DNA of 35,225 bases from Rhodothermaceae bacterium bin80. GTDB taxonomy: Bacteria > Bacteroidota > Rhodothermia > Rhodothermales > Bin80. A model generated the notes under the pieces. The model had not been told where the DNA came from and did not search any database. It was given only the letters and a program-made list of their open reading frames with translations. Position numbers and translations under genes: made by a program. Of this stretch, positions 7,497-15,186 are shown piece by piece. Location of the stretch: NCBI GenBank assembly GCA_002238805.1, contig MPNB01000033.1:1-35225 (forward strand), read 5' to 3'. Position 1 is the first letter of the stretch. Every line of letters starts with the position of its first letter.

Positions 7497-8936
7497 TTAG
7501 TGTCCAAACCCAACTTTGCCCGGGTTCATGATTCCGTTTGGGTCCAGTGTTTTCTTGATCCGCTCCAGTAACGGCCATGCATCCCCATATTGGCGACGCA
7601 TGAACCGGGAAAGCTTTAACCCGACGCCATGGTGCTCATTCACCATTCCGCCGTTCTCCAGAACTGCCGTCATGGCCGTATTCCAAACCCGATTATGAAG
7701 CCGGACGGCCTCTTTTGCATCATCGGGAGGATTGCGGATGATAAACCGTGTGTAGACCATCACACCCCAATGGAACCAGTGGGAAAAATGACCAATGAAG
7801 TCGATATCCCACTCTTTGAAGCCTTCCTCGACTGCTTTTTTTTCTGCGAAATATAGTTTCTCAATCTTGTCGTATGTCGTTACGGTTTCTGTAGTCCCAT
7901 ACATCCATGGCAGCTTGAGGCTTTGCGGAGGATAGTAAAAGTCGTAGCGATGATTCCACCAGGCCTCGCCGGGTTCGCGTCCGAGGTCACGAGCCCCGAA
8001 CCCATTGATGATATCCATAGCCTTCTCTTCCTGCAGGGCCGCGATTTCTTTATCGCCATCAAAGCCCAGCACCATGTAGGCACCTTCAAGCTCGTATCCC
8101 AGAATTTTTTTCACTCGGGATGCAGTTGAACGGGGATCGTACAGGCGAATCACAAAGGGATCCAGCCTGCGCGTCATGATTTGTCGGCCCGCCTCAATTG
8201 CGTTCGTCAGGTCGTCGAAAAGCACTGCACGAAGCAAGCGGCAGTCGGGTAGGTAGTCTAGCTGCATGGTTGCTTCCGTAATCACACCGAAGGTTCCCTC
8301 GGAGCCTAGGAACAACCGATAGAAGTCGGGTCCAGCCGCATGTTGAGGCACAATTGGTGTGCGCAAAATGTGCCCGTCCGGCAGGACAACCTGCATGCGC
8401 AGTACCAGGTCCTCAGCCTTGCCGTACTTGGTACTGATTGTTCCTGTACCACGAGGAGCCAGATATCCCCCCAGCGTCGCACAGTTTGCCGAGGCAGGAT
8501 AGTGTGGGAGCATGAGCCCCTTCTCGTTCACAGCCCATTCCAGTTGCTTGCCGTTGATACCGGCCTCGGCTGTAACTGTGAGAGACTTCTCGTCAATCTC
8601 AATAATCCGGTTCATCCGCTTCGTATCAAGGATGATGCCCCCGAATACGGGCAGTGCACCTCCCTGAGAACCGGATCCGCCTCCCCAGGGAATGACTGGA
8701 ATTCGATAGGCGTTGGCAACCTGAAGAATAGCCGAAATTTCCTCCGCATTCTTGGGGCGGACAATATAGTCAGGCTTACGTGGGGTTTCACCGCGGTCCA
8801 GCCACATCTGTGGTAGCCAAAACCAATCGGTTGCATACACGAGTCGGTCCGCATCGTCGGTCGATACATGTGCATCGCCCACAATCTCTGAGAGCTCGCT
8901 GCGAACCATTTCGGGTTGAAGGCCCGTCCACTCCAT
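7497..8936 (-). CDS. FAD-linked oxidase, GlcD/alkyl-DHAP synthase-like, 479 aa
   Basis: This is a flavoprotein of the vanillyl-alcohol oxidase (PCMH-type) family. The FAD-binding half shows PDYIVRPKNAEEISAIL, the phosphate loop PWGGGSGSQGG (83-93), and later GTISTKYGKAEDLVLRMQVV and LGSEGTFGVITEATMQL. The C-terminal cap ends with EHHGVG (434-439) and DPNGIMNPGK (465-474), both standard for glycolate/D-lactate dehydrogenase GlcD and alkyldihydroxyacetone-phosphate synthase relatives. It probably oxidises a 2-hydroxy acid or related alcohol in the cytoplasm, passing electrons to the Fe-S protein encoded 1 nt downstream. The chosen ATG at 8936 lacks an obvious Shine-Dalgarno; TTG 8948 is an alternative. 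It is the first gene of the operon, and the divergent spacer upstream carries a 16-nt inverted repeat that could be its operator. The substrate cannot be told from sequence. Confidence 0.88.
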   Translation of the reverse strand: MEWTGLQPEMVRSELSEIVGDAHVSTDDADRLVYATDWFWLPQMWLDRGETPRKPDYIVRPKNAEEISAILQVANAYRIPVIPWGGGSGSQGGALPVFGGIILDTKRMNRIIEIDEKSLTVTAEAGINGKQLEWAVNEKGLMLPHYPASANCATLGGYLAPRGTGTISTKYGKAEDLVLRMQVVLPDGHILRTPIVPQHAAGPDFYRLFLGSEGTFGVITEATMQLDYLPDCRLLRAVLFDDLTNAIEAGRQIMTRRLDPFVIRLYDPRSTASRVKKILGYELEGAYMVLGFDGDKEIAALQEEKAMDIINGFGARDLGREPGEAWWNHRYDFYYPPQSLKLPWMYGTTETVTTYDKIEKLYFAEKKAVEEGFKEWDIDFIGHFSHWFHWGVMVYTRFIIRNPPDDAKEAVRLHNRVWNTAMTAVLENGGMVNEHHGVGLKLSRFMRRQYGDAWPLLERIKKTLDPNGIMNPGKVGFGH

Positions 8937-8968
8937 CCTAAGCACCAAGGTTAAGAATTACGTTGGAA

Positions 8969-8984
8969 CTTGCGGTAACGCAAG
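8969..8984. promoter_or_regulatory. Inverted repeat in the divergent spacer, candidate operator
   Basis: CTTGCGGTAACGCAAG is a perfect 6-bp inverted repeat with a 4-nt centre. It lies between the divergent starts of the FAD oxidase (8936) and the ThuA gene (9049). Its size and symmetry suit a dimeric repressor. A TATAAT hexamer at 9007-9012 (+) lies between it and the ThuA start, but no matching -35 box is seen. No regulator gene is nearby. Confidence 0.35.
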
Positions 8985-9048
8985 CCACGATTGAACTTTA
9001 GATTCGTATAATGGACGGTAAGATACTCACTCGCTGAAAAATACAGTC

Positions 9049-9936
9049 ATGGTTGCCGCATTGCATCTGATATGGAGCCTAATATTAATCTCTGGGATCC
9101 CAAACCAGTCGTCTGTACTGATTGTGTCAGGACAGAATAATCATGACTGGGAACGTACCGTAGAGCATCTTGAGCGTACACTCCTGGATGTTGGGATATT
9201 TTCGGTCGATGTGACGCTCTCTCCGGGAAGAGAAGCTGATCAAGAGGCTTGGGATGGTTGGCAGCCGGACTTCGGTGCGTACGATGTGGTGGTGTTGGCC
9301 TATAACGGAGAGTCGTGGCCGGAGCGTGTGCGTGAAGATTTTGAAGAGTATGTCTCGGGGGGCGGGAGTGTTCTTGTTCAACATGCAGCAAATAACTCGT
9401 TCCCGGGATGGGAGGCCTATGAGTCCATGGTTGGACTATTATGGCGAGGGAAAGATGCTGGTCATGGAGCATACTGGGATGAGGAGCAGGGCCTAGTGCG
9501 CATATCTCCTGGGGAAGATCGTGGTGCTGGACATGGGCGGTTACATGACTGGCAAATCACGACACGAGACGCCGAACACCCTGTTATGGCGGGTTTACCA
9601 ACGGTGTGGATGCATCCCCAAGATGAACTTTATCATGGCCAGCGCGGTCCAGCGGAAGGAATGAATGTGCTGGCAACCACATGGAGTGACACTGAGTCTG
9701 GCGGGACTGGAAGGCATGAACTCATGGTCTGGTGGACACAATTTGGTGAGGGTAAGGTTCTGACACTTTTACCAGGTCATCTTTGGGGAGGGCAAGAAGA
9801 TGATCGTGCGCTTCGTTGTGTGGGGTTCAGAACACTGTTGCAGCGCAGCGTGGAATGGCTGGCCACGGGGGAGGTTACATTGACTGTACCGGAAAATTTC
9901 CCGACAGCAGAGCAAGCTGTGGTGATCAATGAATAA
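9049..9936 (+). CDS. Secreted ThuA domain protein (first of two), 295 aa
   Basis: ThuA proteins have a class I glutamine amidotransferase-like fold and are linked to trehalose and other sugar utilisation; their catalytic activity is not settled. The N-terminus MVAALHLIWSLILISG is hydrophobic and reads as a signal peptide, placing the protein in the periplasm. The ThuA core follows: SVLIVSGQNNHDWERT, DYDVV-like AYDVVVLAYNG, the glycine-rich turn YVSGGGSVLVQHAANNSF, the His-rich HGRLHDWQIT, and EHPVMAGLP before the final GEGKVLTLLPGHLWGG. The length fits the family. It stands alone on the plus strand, divergent from the oxidase operon with which it may share control. A second ThuA gene lies beyond the defence island at 25732. 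No terminator is visible after its stop. Confidence 0.85.
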   Translation: MVAALHLIWSLILISGIPNQSSVLIVSGQNNHDWERTVEHLERTLLDVGIFSVDVTLSPGREADQEAWDGWQPDFGAYDVVVLAYNGESWPERVREDFEEYVSGGGSVLVQHAANNSFPGWEAYESMVGLLWRGKDAGHGAYWDEEQGLVRISPGEDRGAGHGRLHDWQITTRDAEHPVMAGLPTVWMHPQDELYHGQRGPAEGMNVLATTWSDTESGGTGRHELMVWWTQFGEGKVLTLLPGHLWGGQEDDRALRCVGFRTLLQRSVEWLATGEVTLTVPENFPTAEQAVVINE

Positions 9937-10421
9937 GATATGGCAATGATCACGTATCGACCTCTTGCCAAAGTAATCAGGAATCTCAGCACACCGGTGT
10001 TCTATATGCAGCTCCAGAGCCATACCGGGCCGTCTGTTTCACAAACACATATTTTAAAGTTACCTCCTCATACATGACCGGTCAGCGTGCCTACGAAGTC
10101 GAAAAGCTTCGATAGACACCAAGTATACGAGGATTCATCGCCGCTAAACACAGTTGTGGGGATAGACGCTCAGCCCCAGATAGAGACATTCATCATAAGA
10201 ACTAAGCTTTGATGAGATCAGCTGACGGTACGAAAAACCGGGCCGCTTTTCATCAGACCAAAAATTTTGAGAGGGGCTACAAGAACCATACACGTATTTG
10301 TCGGCCATTTCGTTGGACAGCAGTCAATCTCGTGGGCGCGTTCCGACAATTCAGGAGTTGATGGTGTAGCCCAATCCATAATGCTGAGAGATGGGCTTTA
10401 TCCACGGGCTGATAGGTAGAC
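9937..10421. other. Spacer between ThuA and the defence island; no confident gene
   Basis: This region is about 485 bases. A 45-codon plus-strand frame starts with ATG at about 9940 (MAMITYRPLAKVIRNL) just after the ThuA stop but resembles nothing I know. A minus-strand frame ending at 10277 is open through the end of the receiver gene in another frame and is probably a shadow. No clear attachment site, tRNA or terminator was found, although this is the left border of the island. Confidence 0.4.
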
Positions 10422-12311
10422 TCAGATAGTGTCTGTACTGCTATCTTCATAAAGTACTTTAACGATGAGAGCTGCTTTTCTGGCGTCGGTGTTTTTGACA
10501 GTTTTTCCATGCTCAAGTTCGTTGCTACGCACAATAGCTGCATAGGTCTTCCTGTTATCTCTGGATTTAATGTATTTGTACTTTCCCTCGGGTGGTATCT
10601 CTACTTCGCCTCGCTCGAACTTTGTGATGAACCCTATATTGTCTATTATAGCGGCTGTCAAACTCTCTCGTGCCTGCGAGCACACCTTCTTCCGTGGGAG
10701 CTGCTGCAATGCCTGTCTAATCTGATCGCAAATTTGCTCAGTTAAAACGAGGTGGTGCACTTGTTCGGAACTGCCTCTACGACCAATGTAGCAGGCAGCA
10801 GGCTCAATTCCATCAATTTTGAGTTCGCAGGCTTTTTTGTCATTATCAACATAGAACAGGGAAACGGTGACCGGGAATGAAGCTGGCAGAGTCGCCCGCT
10901 GGCCAATTCGCCCCATACGCGCAAGCAGCTTCTGTTGTAGTGTAAGTGCGTACAGTTCCCGCAACCGGGCAATTCTGATCAGGTATCCATCTTGACGGAG
11001 GGAATCATTGAGATCATCCCAAGATTGTGTCTTAACTGCTCTGAGATTCCATTTAATCCATTTTTGCTGCCCGTCGGATAATATTAATATTGGCGTTCTC
11101 ACCGGAATCTCTTTATACGACCAGTCTTTGGGTTCAAGCTTTTCAAGCTTCCCAGGCAGTAGCATGATATGCTTCGTTCCCCTGCGCACGAGATCACAAG
11201 CCGGTGTCACAACGAGATAGACTTCATCCCCCTTTTTCCGTCGCAGTACATCCCCGAATCGCAGATGAGGCGTGCCGTTGTCCTCAGACAGACTAAGCCT
11301 AGCGTCATTCATAAATACCGTCCGATAAACGAGATCTTGCAGATCAGGGGTTCCCGTAAGATGGGGAGCAGGGTACTTGGCTAAGTCGATCTTATTGAGT
11401 TTCAGTGTTGCATCAATCGTCTCAGCGTTCCCTTCAATCTCGTGTTGTAGAACGCGGTCTGCAACATCCAGGAGATAGTCACCTAAGTGTTCCCCCTCAG
11501 AGCTGAGAATCAGTGTCTTGATCTGCGCCAGATCTGATAGATCTAGGCGTCTCAGTTGCTGAAGAAAGGTCTTGCGTGTATTCGTGAGGCCTTTATCCCA
11601 CGCATCCAAAAAACCTGCGATCCTCTTCGCATCTCCATAGTGACTGGCCAATCTTGACAAAATCAATTCGAGCCTGCCAGCTTCAATGAGTTCGGATTTG
11701 CTTGCTACACGAAAAGTGGAAGCCAAAAGCCCTGCTTCGTCTCGAAAATCATTTCTTTTTTCATCAAGACGATGACTACTAGATGTGAGAATGATAAGCG
11801 GAGGATTATCTGCACGGTCGGCAACGAGTTCGTGCACTTGTTCTATATCGCGATCTAAATCATGAGATTCCCACGGTCCGAGAAAAAGATCAATTACAAT
11901 TAAATCGGCTTCGCGTGCTTTAGCAATGAAATTGCGCCCTACCCCTGTACAGGCCAATCCCGCATTTCTGAGTAACTGAACAATTTTCCTGAGGCGAGTT
12001 CTCTCAGTTGCATTGGAAGTTTCATAATCGTTGAAAAGCGCCGTGATGGCCTCTCCAGAAAATTCGTTCCGATTCTTCCAAAGAATATCTATGAAGTCCT
12101 GTGAATCCAGTAGGCTATTTGCGTCAGCGCTCTCAAATTCAAAATATAAATCCGAGAGTCTCTCGCAGTCATCTTCTGTAAGGTCATCAAGAAACGTTGA
12201 CCAATCTTCGGCGTGTATTTCGTCAGTTTGTGGGATTTCGTCGAATGCGTCGTCAATGACGACAGCCTTTCGGATACCTGTTTCGGTCAGTAATTCTTGC
12301 AAGTTCGTCAT
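10422..12311 (-). CDS. Receiver-domain effector/regulator with insertion, 629 aa
   Basis: The N-terminal 210 residues form a receiver domain that keeps all key residues: acidic pair Asp20-Asp21 in VVIDDAFDE, probable phosphoacceptor Asp141 in LIVIDLFLGP, switch Thr176 in LIILTSSS and Lys205 in VASKSE. The first and third strands are about 120 residues apart instead of roughly 40-45, so a helical insertion of about 75 residues sits inside the domain. After a helical linker, residues 350-390 hold FGDVLRRKKGDEVYLVVTPACDL, a beta-rich block with a Cys-Asp pair of the sort I have seen in other defence-linked proteins. No DNA-binding helix-turn-helix is evident, so it is unlikely to be an ordinary transcription regulator. 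It overlaps the dual-GHKL gene by 4 nt (ATGA). The inferred role is phosphorylation-controlled partner or effector of the defence module. Confidence 0.7.
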   Translation of the reverse strand: MTNLQELLTETGIRKAVVIDDAFDEIPQTDEIHAEDWSTFLDDLTEDDCERLSDLYFEFESADANSLLDSQDFIDILWKNRNEFSGEAITALFNDYETSNATERTRLRKIVQLLRNAGLACTGVGRNFIAKAREADLIVIDLFLGPWESHDLDRDIEQVHELVADRADNPPLIILTSSSHRLDEKRNDFRDEAGLLASTFRVASKSELIEAGRLELILSRLASHYGDAKRIAGFLDAWDKGLTNTRKTFLQQLRRLDLSDLAQIKTLILSSEGEHLGDYLLDVADRVLQHEIEGNAETIDATLKLNKIDLAKYPAPHLTGTPDLQDLVYRTVFMNDARLSLSEDNGTPHLRFGDVLRRKKGDEVYLVVTPACDLVRRGTKHIMLLPGKLEKLEPKDWSYKEIPVRTPILILSDGQQKWIKWNLRAVKTQSWDDLNDSLRQDGYLIRIARLRELYALTLQQKLLARMGRIGQRATLPASFPVTVSLFYVDNDKKACELKIDGIEPAACYIGRRGSSEQVHHLVLTEQICDQIRQALQQLPRKKVCSQARESLTAAIIDNIGFITKFERGEVEIPPEGKYKYIKSRDNRKTYAAIVRSNELEHGKTVKNTDARKAALIVKVLYEDSSTDTI

Positions 12312-14689
12312 GAAACGACAACTTCACTAGGCAATTCTAGAATGAACTGATGGAGTCTATTGGTCTCGTGATTTACTTCCTTATTAAGTGTCAGCGATCC
12401 TCCGTGGTACTCGGCACATTCACGGGCGATGTACAAGCCAAGCCCCCTGCGTTTGGATTTTTCTTTCAGCGAAAAAAATGCACGAAAAATCTTTTCCTGG
12501 TTTTCTTTCGCTATTCCATGACCATTATCCTGGTAGGCGACGATAAGAGGATCGGTTTCCACTGAGATTGTGATTTCTGGTTTGAAATCGGGTTCGTGCT
12601 GTCTGCGCAGATCTAGCCAGTAAAGGGAGTTCGAAATCAGATTCTCAATGATTTGTATGATCATGCCTTTTACGGCGCGGATGTGAATTCTGTGGTTCGC
12701 CATGTTAAGGATTAGCCTCACGTCATGACGTTTGCATTGCCGTTCATGCGAACTAAGAATGTCTTGGATTAAAGTATCCAATGAGAATCGCTCCTTTCGT
12801 TGTCGGCCCGAGACACTCAGGGGATCCAGTACACGGAGACGCTTGCTAACCGAAATCATTTCGGATCGAAGCGAATTTAGCAGGCCACGTATCTGATCAG
12901 GGATCTCTTTCTTGTGCAGAGCCTTAAGGGCTACAAGTGTGTTCTCAGTAGATCTTGCCAGTTCGTGCGCGACAACTTCAACCAGGAGGCCGACCCCAGC
13001 CATTTGTACCATCAGTTGTTTTTCGTTTTCAACCTCAGCAATTTGTGACTGCATACGTGATTGTGTACGCGAAGAAGCTTCTTTGATTTCGGTAACGATT
13101 TTCTGTAATTCATCAATCGTACCTTCTGGGGCTAAGCCTCTGATTTCTTCGAGAGAGGCTTTTGCTCTCTCCACCAGCCTTGACACATCTGTCTTTACCT
13201 TGGTTGTATCGGGGGGTACTGAGGGCTTATAACGTGACTCAACATCACTAAGAAAATCCCTGAGACTTTTCTGGATAGCGTAATTCAACAGATCAACGAA
13301 TGCCCTTTGCTCAGGGCAAACGCGAAGACCTTGTCGGTTCGTCTGGTCAACAAGTTTGGGGTTCAATAGTCGTGAAATTGTCACGCGACCGACAAACTGG
13401 GCCTTATTAAGGAGATATCCTTTACTGCCAAGCGCGCGCCTGTCCAACTCAAGCCAGTCGTCATCATCTTCACCGTATGGCAAAACTCGAAACCCATCTC
13501 GATAGAGTAGGATTCCAGACCAACGACGTTGCAGGGCACGTACTTCTCTCATATTTCCGATACTGTCAATAGCCCTCAGTCGTTTCCTGTTGAACCAGTA
13601 CGCTTCAAAACAGAATTCACCTAGATCTTCAAGGGCAGAGAACGGAATTTTCTCGGAAGTCCCAGAGATTAGTCCTTGCAGGTCATCTTTCGTAATAACA
13701 CGATTCTCTTCCTCATATGGATGATCAAAGTTGAGATTCAATGCTTCAAAGGTACATTTTAATTCAGGGCCGGCGTCCCGGTTAACGTATCGTCCCTTAA
13801 CTGACGCGTGTGCGTGGGCCAAGAGGTTTTGATCCATTCGGGCGACAGAAATGCGCATGCCATTCCAGAAAAGGGCGATTCTTGGGCGCCGCTTCGTGTC
13901 AGCGAATGTATCCGTAAGCCGCGAGAAGTCGTACTCGCAGAGATTTCTGACATAGTCTTTCGTCCAATCTGCCGCCAGTGCTCCAATGATGAGTCGGGTT
14001 CCACTCCAATGTGGATCTGGCTTTAGCTCGCCCTGTTCAGGAACGATATTGATTTCGTCAAGTGTAGCGTCAAGGTTATCGAACTCCGACCAGTCAATTG
14101 TTAGAATATTTAGGTATTTATCATCTTTTTGCGCCGTTTCAACTGTCAGCAAATCACCCAATCGCATAGCAGAAAGTCGTCCGATTCCTTTTTCACCGAG
14201 ATACGGCACGGGCTTCTTTCTAAGGGAGTGGTCAACAAGTGCTGCATCTATCGCGCGTTTTCGGGAAGCTGTACCGATCGTTAGATAGTTATCAACAAGA
14301 TCCTGCTCTGACATTCCCGTGCCTGTGTCAGATACGATGATCCTGTTTTCGCGTGCATACATTTCGTCAAGGACCTCTATAAAGGCTTCTCGTTCTGTAA
14401 TTCGGTTAATCTCTGCACGAAAACGGTCCAGAGAACTTTCTGGTGCAGATGCGTCCAGTGCTTTACACACATCAACCTTTAGTCGATTGATGTCTACGGT
14501 TTCGTCAAACGCCTTCTCTCGGAATTTTAAATAATCGGTGTGCCGCATTACGATTTCGAAATGGATTTCTGCACCATTTGGCGATTTCGCGTCAAAAGCG
14601 TTTTTGATCAATTCATAAAACGCGACGATGTCGGAGCTAATCAACTCCGCACCGAGTGCCAGTACAGTTCGGGCGCAGACCTTGAACAA
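12308..14689 (-). CDS. Dual-GHKL protein: Hsp90/MutL-like ATPase plus histidine-kinase-like C-terminus, 793 aa
   Basis: The N-terminal half is a GHKL ATPase of the Hsp90/MutL kind: N-box ELIKNAFDA (Glu26, Asn30, Asp33), DTGTGM at 121-126 and GEKGIGR at 165-171. A coiled linker at about 500-560 leads to a second ATPase built like a sensor histidine kinase: H-box VVAHELARS with His575, N-box ENLISNSLYW (Asn683/Asn687), DNGHG at 721-725, an F-like block EKIFRAFFS and GLGLYIA at 749-755. There is no membrane segment or signal peptide, so it would sense something inside the cell, possibly DNA or nucleotide ligands bound by the first module. The TTG start is supported by AGAGGTGA six bases upstream. 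The receiver protein gene overlaps its stop by 4 nt, so a His575-to-Asp141 phosphorelay is a reasonable inference. Confidence 0.78.
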   Translation of the reverse strand: MFKVCARTVLALGAELISSDIVAFYELIKNAFDAKSPNGAEIHFEIVMRHTDYLKFREKAFDETVDINRLKVDVCKALDASAPESSLDRFRAEINRITEREAFIEVLDEMYARENRIIVSDTGTGMSEQDLVDNYLTIGTASRKRAIDAALVDHSLRKKPVPYLGEKGIGRLSAMRLGDLLTVETAQKDDKYLNILTIDWSEFDNLDATLDEINIVPEQGELKPDPHWSGTRLIIGALAADWTKDYVRNLCEYDFSRLTDTFADTKRRPRIALFWNGMRISVARMDQNLLAHAHASVKGRYVNRDAGPELKCTFEALNLNFDHPYEEENRVITKDDLQGLISGTSEKIPFSALEDLGEFCFEAYWFNRKRLRAIDSIGNMREVRALQRRWSGILLYRDGFRVLPYGEDDDDWLELDRRALGSKGYLLNKAQFVGRVTISRLLNPKLVDQTNRQGLRVCPEQRAFVDLLNYAIQKSLRDFLSDVESRYKPSVPPDTTKVKTDVSRLVERAKASLEEIRGLAPEGTIDELQKIVTEIKEASSRTQSRMQSQIAEVENEKQLMVQMAGVGLLVEVVAHELARSTENTLVALKALHKKEIPDQIRGLLNSLRSEMISVSKRLRVLDPLSVSGRQRKERFSLDTLIQDILSSHERQCKRHDVRLILNMANHRIHIRAVKGMIIQIIENLISNSLYWLDLRRQHEPDFKPEITISVETDPLIVAYQDNGHGIAKENQEKIFRAFFSLKEKSKRRGLGLYIARECAEYHGGSLTLNKEVNHETNRLHQFILELPSEVVVS

Positions 14690-14711
14690 AACCGTTCACC
14701 TCTGTTTCTGG

Positions 14712-15176
14712 TTATGCAGATTTCTCCTTTCGCAATAGTCCATCAACAGCGTCCGACAGGTTCCAGATCGGTTCCGCATCACCGTCTTTCAGCATGGCGA
14801 TGACTTTTGGGATGCCAGCTATGGCAAGGCCGTTAGCGATTGACAGCATTTTGTGTGGCTCAGAGACGATCTTTACATCCCCATTTTTGCTGCTGATTGC
14901 AATGAGCATGAGCGTGTGAATTCGCCAAGGATCGCTGGCGAATATAGATCCGTCAATAATCTTTACAGTTTTGTTCTTCGTGATGTTAGCAGGCTCAAGC
15001 CCGAGTCGACACGCAACACACACGGACAGGAACCAAAAATCAATCATGCGCGGGAAGGGGCTCTCATCAATCACCACATCAGCGTCTCGCTGGCAATACC
15101 GTTTAAATGCTTCGTGGAATTGCACGGGCACTCTAATATCAATTGCCTGGAAGGGGTTGAAATATCGGCTCACCAT
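14712..15176 (-). CDS. Small protein between the Rad50-like and GHKL genes, 154 aa
   Basis: ATG 15176 is chosen because ATAGGAGG lies six bases upstream; a longer frame to 15209 would run into the end of the Rad50-like gene. The protein begins SRYFNPFQAIDIRVPV and has FPRMIDFWFLSVCVACRLGL, a hydrophobic-aromatic helix, then a helical C-terminal half. No catalytic motif, signal peptide or metal site is seen. I do not recognise the family with certainty. Its size and position, next to an ABC-type ATPase, fit the middle components of ABC three-component defence systems or a small accessory subunit such as DndE, but sequence similarity to DndE is not apparent. It is part of the same transcription unit, 10 nt after the ATPase stop and 22 nt before the GHKL start. 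Confidence 0.65.
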   Translation of the reverse strand: MVSRYFNPFQAIDIRVPVQFHEAFKRYCQRDADVVIDESPFPRMIDFWFLSVCVACRLGLEPANITKNKTVKIIDGSIFASDPWRIHTLMLIAISSKNGDVKIVSEPHKMLSIANGLAIAGIPKVIAMLKDGDAEPIWNLSDAVDGLLRKEKSA

Positions 15177-15186
15177 CGTGATCCTC

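Noticed and set aside
10277..10543. Minus-strand 88-codon frame at the island's left border
   Set aside because: Half of it lies inside the receiver gene in another frame, and the tail resembles nothing known.
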